Shown here: piece after piece, positions 1 to 4,382 of the stretch
Numbering within the stretch: the first letter of the stretch is position 1
Layout: the number at the start of each line of letters is the position of its first letter
DNA from: Opitutaceae bacterium
GTDB taxonomy: Bacteria > Verrucomicrobiota > Verrucomicrobiae > Opitutales > Opitutaceae
Assembly (NCBI GenBank): GCA_031266495.1
Contig: JAISAX010000028.1
Span: forward strand, 1-5,167
Direction: 5' to 3'
DNA length: 5,167 nucleotides
Made by a program: the position numbers and the translations under genes
Notes under the pieces: generated by a model
What the model was told of the DNA's origin: nothing
Seen by the model: the letters and a program-made list of their open reading frames with translations, nothing else
Database searches by the model: none

Positions 1-491
1 AGCAGGTACACTCCGTACTCCGTCGTCGTCGCGTCATTCTGTTGCCCGTTCGTCAGCCAGTTCGTGTATCTCATCGCGTCATACACACTCACATAGTTCA
101 CCGGCTTGTCCTTGTACTCCTCCGTCACCGCATACTCGTAGCTCCCCGGAGCGCCGCTTCGTGTTATCCCGCATCCATAATCGCCCGAATGCAGGGTGCG
201 ATCCATGAACTCATTGTACAGTCCGTATGTATCCGTCGCCGCCACCGCGTTCAGGAACGCCGCGTATTGTCCGCTCGTCACTTCCTTCGTCCCTATCTCG
301 TATGTGTAGGAAACCGCCCCGTACCCCGTCGAGCCTCCATCAGTTACCATCGTCACCGTGTCTCCGTTGTTGCCGGGATTGCCTATCGTCACCGTCTCGA
401 TGGTAACGGAAATCGCTCCGCAGGCTGTCGCCGCCGTCATGGCCAGCGTCGCCAGCAGCGCCGCTGTTCCTGTGCTTTTCGTTGTATTCAT
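1..491 (-). CDS. Secreted FGE-sulfatase (SUMF1-like) domain protein, 3' end off the window
   Basis: The frame is open from an ATG at 491-489 to the left edge (163 codons plus two bases), so only the N-terminus is visible. Residues 1-26 look like a signal peptide: Lys5, a hydrophobic Ala/Leu core, cleavage near Ala23-Ala26. Residues 57-150 carry hallmarks of the formylglycine-generating-enzyme/SUMF1 fold: YEIGTKEVTSGQYAAFLNAV (64-83), the GITRSG segment (108-113) and PVNYVSVYDAMRYTNWL (130-146). The family usually reads VSWYDA, so residue 136 is Val instead of Trp. The catalytic cysteines of true FGEs lie further C-terminal and cannot be judged. In Verrucomicrobiota and Planctomycetes such exported domains are common, often with a PEP-CTERM sorting tail, and most are not proven sulfatase activators. 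A structural or sugar-binding role is as likely as an enzymatic one. A 509-base gap with its own leader separates it from the gene upstream. There is no Shine-Dalgarno; the start is fixed by the signal peptide. Confidence 0.85.
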   Translation of the reverse strand, partial: MNTTKSTGTAALLATLAMTAATACGAISVTIETVTIGNPGNNGDTVTMVTDGGSTGYGAVSYTYEIGTKEVTSGQYAAFLNAVAATDTYGLYNEFMDRTLHSGDYGCGITRSGAPGSYEYAVTEEYKDKPVNYVSVYDAMRYTNWLTNGQQNDATTTEYGVYL

Positions 492-497
492 TTTTTA

Positions 498-529
498 TGT
501 GTTGGTTGGTTGTTGGTTGGTGGTTGGTT
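498..529 (-). repeat. G/T-only tract (C/A on the coding strand) with 11-bp period, directly upstream of the start codon
   Basis: Every base from 498 to 529 is G or T on the plus strand, so the leader of the SUMF1-like gene is purely C and A here. TTGGTTGG recurs at 502-509 and 513-520, and TTGGTT at 524-529, giving a period of 11 bases. It ends six bases before the ATG and is followed only by an A-rich stretch, with no purine-rich ribosome binding site. An A/C-rich leader cannot fold on itself, so it may be an unstructured ribosome landing zone. The repeat could also change length by slippage. Both roles are inference. Confidence 0.7.
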
Positions 530-536
530 CTGACGC

Positions 537-640
537 CCCTGTCTCAGGGCCAAAGGCTGCGCCCTCCCGGCCATATTTGCCGGGGGCGTTTTCGGAGGTA
601 TCCCGAAACCGTCCCACCGGTGGCGGTAGCGCGAGATACC
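537..640 (-). promoter_or_regulatory. Structured 5' leader with three hairpins, two competing for shared segments
   Basis: Reading with the gene (minus strand), three stems follow one another. The first is GGTATC/GATACC (640-635 with 602-597) enclosing ACCG/CGGT (627-624 with 611-608) and a CCA/TGG tip. The second, at 588-560, pairs CGCCC+CCGGC with GCCGG+GGGCG around a seven-base A/T-rich loop, with a two-base bulge (566-565). The third is CCCTG-AGA-CAGGG at 549-537. AGGGC (565-561), part of the second stem, can instead pair with GCCCT (550-546), part of the third, so the two hairpins can be exchanged for an alternative one. I compared it by eye with cobalamin, cyclic-di-GMP-I and SAM riboswitch consensus boxes and saw no convincing match. 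The stems are certain as sequence; a regulatory role is inference. Confidence 0.45.
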
Positions 641-700
641 TATCTGCGTTCAGGCCGGCAACCGGAACAAGGTCAAAGCGAGAAACCCCGACGATGTGTC

Positions 701-729
701 TCTATATTCCTGAGCAACCTTCATAGGGC
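701..729 (-). promoter_or_regulatory. Possible promoter of the SUMF1-like gene
   Basis: On the minus strand TATAGA (706-701) matches four of six -10 bases. The position 17 bases upstream (729-724) holds no recognisable -35 hexamer but lies inside a tandem direct repeat. Transcription from here would start near 694 and give a leader of about 200 bases that contains all three hairpins. This resembles an activator-dependent promoter in which the repeat replaces the -35 box. Verrucomicrobial promoter consensus is poorly known to me, so confidence is low. Confidence 0.25.
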
Positions 730-738
730 TTCATAGGG
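719..738. repeat. Tandem direct repeat of CTTCATAGGG
   Basis: Two perfect 10-bp copies, at 719-728 and 729-738, lie head to tail. A 10-bp repeat puts identical half-sites on the same helix face, a layout used by winged-helix response regulators that bind direct repeats. It overlaps the expected -35 position of a possible minus-strand promoter. The identity of any binding protein is unknown. Confidence 0.6.
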
Positions 739-757
739 TCAGGGCCGTCCAGGGACT

Positions 758-790
758 TGCGCCCAGCGCTCGTGCCGGGCCTCGGGCGCA
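758..790. repeat. Inverted repeat TGCGCCC/GGGCGCA
   Basis: TGCGCCC (758-764) is the exact reverse complement of GGGCGCA (784-790), with a 19-base GC-rich loop that itself contains the palindrome AGCGCT (765-770). There is no U-run after the stem on either strand, so it is not a standard intrinsic terminator. It lies between the direct repeat and the palindromic repeat cluster and may belong to the same intergenic mosaic. Confidence 0.4.
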
Positions 791-820
791 TCTCGAAAAC
801 CGGACATGCAGCAAGCAATG

Positions 821-849
821 CCGTGGCACGGGCATCTTGCCCGTGTTCC
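821..849. repeat. Palindromic repeat unit 1 (inverted relative to units 2 and 3)
   Basis: CACGGGCA (827-834) and TGCCCGTG (838-845) form a perfect 8-bp stem around a TCT loop. The TGGCACGGGC edge matches the other two units when read on the opposite strand, so this unit is inverted relative to them. The layout resembles clusters of REP-type palindromes. Spurious reading frames through these units give peptides such as GWKPMP and TGFQPV, which I recall as recurrent in verrucomicrobial genome annotations. Confidence 0.7.
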
Positions 850-892
850 GGTGGCTGGTGGCCAAGCTGATGGGCGGCGCTTTACTGCCGAT

Positions 893-920
893 CCGTCCAT
901 GGGCTGGAAGCCCATGCCAC
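893..920. repeat. Palindromic repeat unit 2
   Basis: The 28-base unit has a perfect 8-bp stem, CATGGGCT (898-905) with AGCCCATG (909-916), and a GGA loop. It differs from unit 3 (946-973) at only three of 28 positions. Two of those changes are partners in the same base pair (C-G in unit 3, T-A here), so the stem is kept. Confidence 0.75.
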
Positions 921-931
921 TTTTTCTGCCA

Positions 932-980
932 ATCCGGCGGCTTCGCCGTCCACGGGCTGGAAGCCCGTGCTACGCCGGAT
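932..980. repeat. Palindromic repeat unit 3 nested in a larger inverted repeat
   Basis: The core 28-base unit spans 946-973, with stem CACGGGCT (951-958) / AGCCCGTG (962-969) and loop GGA. It is enclosed by a second 8-bp stem, ATCCGGCG (932-939) with CGCCGGAT (973-980). The structure ends 20 bases beyond the TGA of the putative hydrolase gene, so in the minus-strand transcript it would fold in the 3' untranslated region. No U-run follows. It may protect the 3' end of the mRNA or reduce read-through; this is inference. Confidence 0.7.
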
Positions 981-1000
981 GCGGACGAGATGCTCTTCGG

Positions 1001-3445
1001 TCATGGCGCGGCGGAAAGGGGGGCGCGGCCTTTGAGTGTCAGTATGTTTTTCAGTTCGGCGAGGCGCCTGGCGGAAAGGTGATCGAGGGTGGCCGCGTTT
1101 TGCGGGGTGTCGGGAAGGACATGGAAGGTTTGCCAGGCAACGTCGGCAATCTGAAGCGTGATGGAGCCGTCCGTGTTGCTGGTGGCGTGTCCGCGCTGGC
1201 CGGAGGGAAAGGCCAGCCAAAGATAGCTGGTGGACGGTGTTTCCGGAGTAACCTGCACGGTGAGTTTTTTGCCGGGATTGGCGTATGCGACTTTGGCCGT
1301 GAACGAGGGTCGTCCCTGGGTCTGGCGCGTCCAGTCGCGGACTTCGGGGCTTTGCACGCCGACAATGAGGGTATATTTATCGGACAGATACACGCGGGCA
1401 AGGGAACCGGGGTCGGTTTTCCAGCGGGGGGCGATGTGAAAGCTCATCAAGAGGTGTTGATAAACGGCGGCGGTGATCGGCGCGTTTTCCGGGAGAGCGG
1501 GATCGAAGAGGAGGGTGTAAAGCGGACGTGCGCCGACCGTTGTGCGGGTGACGAGTGGTTGTCCTCCCAGTGTAATGACGGTTTGTGACGCGGGGGTGGC
1601 GGAGGGCGTTGCGGGAGCGGAGGGAGTGGCGGCAGAGGCGTAGAGCGGGCCGGTAAGACTGGCTTCGTCAAGCAGCGTGGCGGGGCCGGCGCGCAGGGGG
1701 CCGCTCCAGAGTCCGGCGAGACGGGGTTTTATGGCGTGGGCGGGCGTGAGGGTGGCGATGGACTGGCGGGTGAGGTCGGTGCGGATGATGTTTTCAAGAC
1801 CTTGGGCAACGGCAATGGCTCCGGGGATGACGCCGTTTTCGAGATGGGCGAGGAGTTGCCTCCAGCCTTTTTCGGTGGCGGTCGCGGGGCTGTAAAGGAT
1901 GGGTCCGCCGGTGGCGAGAACGGCGGCGGTTTGCAGGGCTTCTTCGCCCATGCCCGCGAAGAGATAACCGTTTTGGGCGAGGACGGGATCGGGCGCGAGG
2001 GGGGTGTCGAGCCTCCAGTTCCAGGGTTTCCAGTCATTGCCCCAGGGACGGAAGATGCGTCGGGATGTTATGGATACGAAGTCGGGAGGGAGGCGTCGCG
2101 GCTGGTCTTCGCGGGCGTGGGCGAAACCGAGTCCGAAGCAGAGGATCTGGCGGGCGCGTTCGGCATTCGCGGGGTTTTGGAGAACCTGGTCGAGGGGGCG
2201 GCGGACGCCTGGCCAGAAGTCGCCTTCGAGGTGCGCGGCGGCGGTGGCGGCGGTGAGTTCCCAGGCGTCGAGCCAGGCGATTTCGTGCGCGTAATAGGGG
2301 TGGTTGTTGCCGCCGCCGCCGGATTCGAGGACGAGGCCGTTCTGCCGCGGGGCGCGCCGGGGCGAGGTGAGGTAGGGGTGCCGGTAATACGCGCCGTCAA
2401 TGTGGGTGACGTTCTGGAAAAATTCCTCGCTGGTGACGTGAACGGAGTCGAGCGCGTTGAGGAAGAGGTTGTCGCATCCGTTGGCCATGTCCTCGGGATT
2501 GGGCATGCACTGGAAAAAGCCGCCTTCGCGCCCGGCATTGTCGCCGAGCAGGCGGGCGAATTTCAGCCATTCGTAGTGAACGAGGATGTCGAAGAGGATG
2601 TATTCGGGGGAATAGGACGGAGGGCGGGGTTGGCCGTCGCCGGGTTTGCGGGGAGGGGTGTAGTCGGCCCAGGTCCGGAAGCCGAGGGATCGGGGTGCGG
2701 GGAGGCCGCCGAGGTAGTATCCGGCGTAGTCGCGGAGTTTCATGACGCGGGCGGGCGCGCCATCGGGCGAGGCGGGAAAGCCGTCGTCGGCGCCAAGGAG
2801 GTCGCGGCGGAAGGCGGCTATGGTGGCGGGATTGTGGCCGGTGGCTCCGCGTCCGCCGCCCCACATCCAGACCATGTCGCAGAAGCCGTGCCCGCTGTAT
2901 CCGCTGCGGATGGCAGACTGGCCGAGCTGGAGGTAGGCGGCCCGGGTGGCGGGGTGGGGGAGCGCGGCGGCGTGAGCGGTGCCGGAGAGGGTGTATCGCG
3001 GGGTTTTGATGGAGAGGTCATCGCCGGCCCGGTTGATTTCAAAGGCGTTTTGAGAGCGGAGCCAGGGTTCGTATCCGGATCCCCAGTTCTGGATGATGGC
3101 GGGGATGCGGAGTTCGTCGTAAACGGGGGGTTTTCGAAAGATTTCGGGTTTGTTGGCGATCATGACCACGGCGAGGTCGGGGAGCAGGTCGTGGATGAGC
3201 CGGATGGTTTCATCGGCGTATCCGGAATTAGCCCAGTGGCCATCGACACCGAGCCAGAAGAGGCCGGGGCGAAGGGGCGCGCCGCGGGGTCGGGCACCGG
3301 TGGAGGGGGGGGGAGGGGGTTGGGCGAGACAGGCGGCGGGATCGGTGGCGGGAGGAGTGGCGGGAGTGGCGGCGGCGGAGGCAATGGTGAATGCAAGGGG
3401 GAGGGCGAGTGTCGTGAGAAGATGAAGGGATCGGAGTGGGTTCAT
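1001..3445 (-). CDS. Large secreted protein, putative TIM-barrel glycoside hydrolase-like, family not recognised
   Basis: The 814-residue frame starts at ATG 3445-3443 and ends with TGA at 1003-1001. Residues 1-26 form a signal peptide (Arg5, hydrophobic core, Ala-rich cleavage site). A Pro/Thr/Ala linker with five consecutive prolines follows (27-50). Residues 60-480 read like a (beta/alpha)8 barrel of the GH42 or clan A type: a first strand GLFWLGVDGHW (61-71), GHGFCDMVWMWGGG (185-198) followed by a helix ATIAAFRRDLLG (207-218), and LVLESGGGGNNHPYY (371-385) rich in possible active-site residues. Glu374, Asp190 and Glu340/Glu341 are candidate acids, by position only. Residues 490-590 (QNGYLFAGMGEE, GGPILYSP) recall the Rossmann-like domain that follows the barrel in GH42 enzymes. 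After an Ala/Pro/Thr linker (603-620), residues 623-780 look beta-rich. The long antisense frame at 1736-3493 is a GC-bias shadow. I see no Shine-Dalgarno. It follows the pseudopilin by 154 bases. Expression as an exported protein is well supported; enzyme class and substrate are not. Confidence 0.8.
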   Translation of the reverse strand: MNPLRSLHLLTTLALPLAFTIASAAATPATPPATDPAACLAQPPPPPSTGARPRGAPLRPGLFWLGVDGHWANSGYADETIRLIHDLLPDLAVVMIANKPEIFRKPPVYDELRIPAIIQNWGSGYEPWLRSQNAFEINRAGDDLSIKTPRYTLSGTAHAAALPHPATRAAYLQLGQSAIRSGYSGHGFCDMVWMWGGGRGATGHNPATIAAFRRDLLGADDGFPASPDGAPARVMKLRDYAGYYLGGLPAPRSLGFRTWADYTPPRKPGDGQPRPPSYSPEYILFDILVHYEWLKFARLLGDNAGREGGFFQCMPNPEDMANGCDNLFLNALDSVHVTSEEFFQNVTHIDGAYYRHPYLTSPRRAPRQNGLVLESGGGGNNHPYYAHEIAWLDAWELTAATAAAHLEGDFWPGVRRPLDQVLQNPANAERARQILCFGLGFAHAREDQPRRLPPDFVSITSRRIFRPWGNDWKPWNWRLDTPLAPDPVLAQNGYLFAGMGEEALQTAAVLATGGPILYSPATATEKGWRQLLAHLENGVIPGAIAVAQGLENIIRTDLTRQSIATLTPAHAIKPRLAGLWSGPLRAGPATLLDEASLTGPLYASAATPSAPATPSATPASQTVITLGGQPLVTRTTVGARPLYTLLFDPALPENAPITAAVYQHLLMSFHIAPRWKTDPGSLARVYLSDKYTLIVGVQSPEVRDWTRQTQGRPSFTAKVAYANPGKKLTVQVTPETPSTSYLWLAFPSGQRGHATSNTDGSITLQIADVAWQTFHVLPDTPQNAATLDHLSARRLAELKNILTLKGRAPLSAAP
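3305..3319 (-). repeat. C9 homopolymer within the hydrolase-like coding region (five-proline run)
   Basis: On the plus strand nine Gs (3305-3313), one A and five Gs (3315-3319) encode prolines 43-47. At the present length the signal peptide and the barrel are in one frame. Loss of a single C would shift into a frame that meets TGA at 3162-3160, giving about 94 residues with no catalytic domain. The tract is therefore a possible on/off switch by slippage, or simply a proline linker in a high-GC gene. Confidence 0.6.
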
Positions 3446-3599
3446 GGTCGCGTGGCTGTCATGCGCGGAGCAGGATGCAGCGTGGATGGATAATTAAAAA
3501 ATGAATACACAATGAGAAGCACCGCGATGGCATGGCATGATACGGCGCACGCGGCGCGCGCGGCGTTTTCCGGACCGGCGCGTCTTGCCGTTTTTTTTG
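3446..3599 (-). promoter_or_regulatory. Gap before the hydrolase-like gene: AT-rich island, possible promoter
   Basis: This 154-base gap is very GC-rich near the pseudopilin stop (3541-3590, GCGC alternation) but has an AT-rich island at 3488-3512 (minus strand reads TATTCATTTTTTAATTATCC). Such an island would suit a promoter for the downstream gene, yet no -35/-10 pair with normal spacing is visible. No intrinsic terminator for the pseudopilin is seen: the T-rich stretch on the minus strand is not preceded by a stem. Read-through from the pseudopilin therefore remains possible. Confidence 0.25.
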
Positions 3600-4307
3600 T
3601 TACAGAGGGGCGCCGGTGCTGTTGTGAAAGAACACGGCTTCGTTCTCGCCTTCGGGGCGGCTGTTGGGTTGCGAGGGGTCTTGCGCTTTCAGCCATTTTA
3701 CGTGGCCGTCGCAAAAGCCGTAGTTCGCGCCGCCTTTCGTCTTTGTGTTGGGCCACAGGTTGCCAACCCGCGACAGGCTCCAGTCGCAATTGCCTGTTGT
3801 TCCCATGTTCCCGTCGGCGATCATCACCTGGCGGCTTGGCGCGGTGAATTCCCGAATGGTGTGGCGCCGGAACATTTGTCCGAAATCAAGCAGCCCCCAG
3901 CCGCCGGTGTTCCAGATCGTCTCGTCCGGATACAGTTTCCGGGTGACGGGATTGTAGAGTTGCTGAAGGCAGCGTTTGCGCACGGGGGGAGTGATGCCGG
4001 CGTTCGAAATGGGGTCGGCCAGATAGCCTTCTTCCACGAGGACGTATATCCATCCGGGTTTTGCCGGGTTCAGGTTTTTTCCGTCAATCGCCGGAACAAG
4101 GCCTTTGTTGTCATCGGCATAAAAGAGGAGGCTCATGGTGACCTGGCGGAGATTGGAGAGCGCTTTTGCTCGGTCGGCAGCGCCGCGCACGGCTCCGACT
4201 GTCGGGATGATGATGGCGGCGAGGATGCCAATGATGGCTATGACGGTGAGGAGTTCGATGAGCGTAAAGGCACGGGCAGGCGGAGCGATTTCGGAGCGTG
4301 TGTTCAT
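3600..4307 (-). CDS. Type II secretion pseudopilin-like protein with C-terminal DGH motif
   Basis: The 235-residue protein starts at ATG 4307-4305 and ends with TAA at 3602-3600. It has a class III (prepilin) leader of 13 residues, then FTLIELLTV with the conserved Glu at mature position 5 (Glu18), and a single hydrophobic helix at about 14-35. The residue before the cleavage site is Ala13, where most prepilins have Gly; Ala is seen in many verrucomicrobial homologues. The body (36-190) is a globular domain, and the tail has GANYGFCDGHVKWL (193-206), the DG(H) signature of the large pseudopilin family of Planctomycetes, Verrucomicrobia and Lentisphaerae. A prepilin peptidase would cleave and methylate it, and it would sit in the inner membrane facing the periplasm. 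These genomes carry many copies, often next to secreted hydrolases as here; their real role is unknown. It lies 75 bases after the preceding gene. No Shine-Dalgarno is visible; the start is fixed by the leader. Confidence 0.92.
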   Translation of the reverse strand: MNTRSEIAPPARAFTLIELLTVIAIIGILAAIIIPTVGAVRGAADRAKALSNLRQVTMSLLFYADDNKGLVPAIDGKNLNPAKPGWIYVLVEEGYLADPISNAGITPPVRKRCLQQLYNPVTRKLYPDETIWNTGGWGLLDFGQMFRRHTIREFTAPSRQVMIADGNMGTTGNCDWSLSRVGNLWPNTKTKGGANYGFCDGHVKWLKAQDPSQPNSRPEGENEAVFFHNSTGAPL

Positions 4308-4323
4308 GACAAGGGCGGGTGGT

Positions 4324-4341
4324 TGTGTGTGCGTGCGTGTG
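4324..4341. repeat. Alternating purine-pyrimidine (GT/GC) tract upstream of the pseudopilin
   Basis: Eighteen bases alternate strictly between pyrimidine and purine (TG repeats with two CG steps), a sequence type able to adopt left-handed Z-DNA under supercoiling. It ends 16 bases upstream of the pseudopilin ATG, inside the leader or promoter. A function is speculative; slippage is also possible. Confidence 0.4.
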
Positions 4342-4352
4342 GGAGGAAGGAA

Positions 4353-4363
4353 GGGGGGGGGGG
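4353..4363. repeat. G11 homopolymer (C11 on the coding strand) upstream of the pseudopilin
   Basis: Eleven consecutive Gs lie 45 bases upstream of the pseudopilin start, preceded by GGAGGAAGGAAG. The whole 75-base gap is strand-asymmetric (C-rich on the coding strand). Homopolymers of this length are prone to replication slippage, and a change in length at this distance could alter promoter spacing. No clear promoter hexamers are visible around it. Confidence 0.6.
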
Positions 4364-4382
4364 AGGGATGTTGACGGGAATT

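Noticed and set aside
418..430. Lipoprotein signal (lipobox) at Cys24 of the SUMF1-like protein
   Set aside because: The residues before the cysteine are Ala-Thr-Ala, without Leu/Val/Ile at -3, so ordinary signal peptidase I cleavage is more likely.
42..533. Plus-strand frame of 163 codons
   Set aside because: It is antisense to the SUMF1-like gene, Arg/His-rich, and its end translates the G/T tract.
560..593. Intrinsic terminator on the plus strand (GC stem then TTTT)
   Set aside because: The stem is strong, but the T-run is only four bases and no plus-strand gene is present upstream to terminate.
537..640. Cobalamin or cyclic-di-GMP riboswitch
   Set aside because: Isolated similarities (GTGGGACG, a GAGAC loop) are not accompanied by the conserved boxes of either class in the right order.
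824..840. Sigma-54-like promoter TGGCACG ... TTGC
   Set aside because: The spacing between the two elements is two bases too long for the -24/-12 consensus, and the match is produced by the palindromic repeat.
806..1588. Plus-strand frame of 260 codons starting in the palindromic repeats
   Set aside because: The first third translates the repeats (GWKPMP-type peptide) and the rest is antisense to the hydrolase-like gene. It is a typical spurious ORF.
1736..3493. Plus-strand open frame of 585 codons
   Set aside because: It is antisense to the hydrolase-like gene, has a Gly/Val/Glu-biased composition with no domain or signal, and is explained by third-position GC bias on the other strand.
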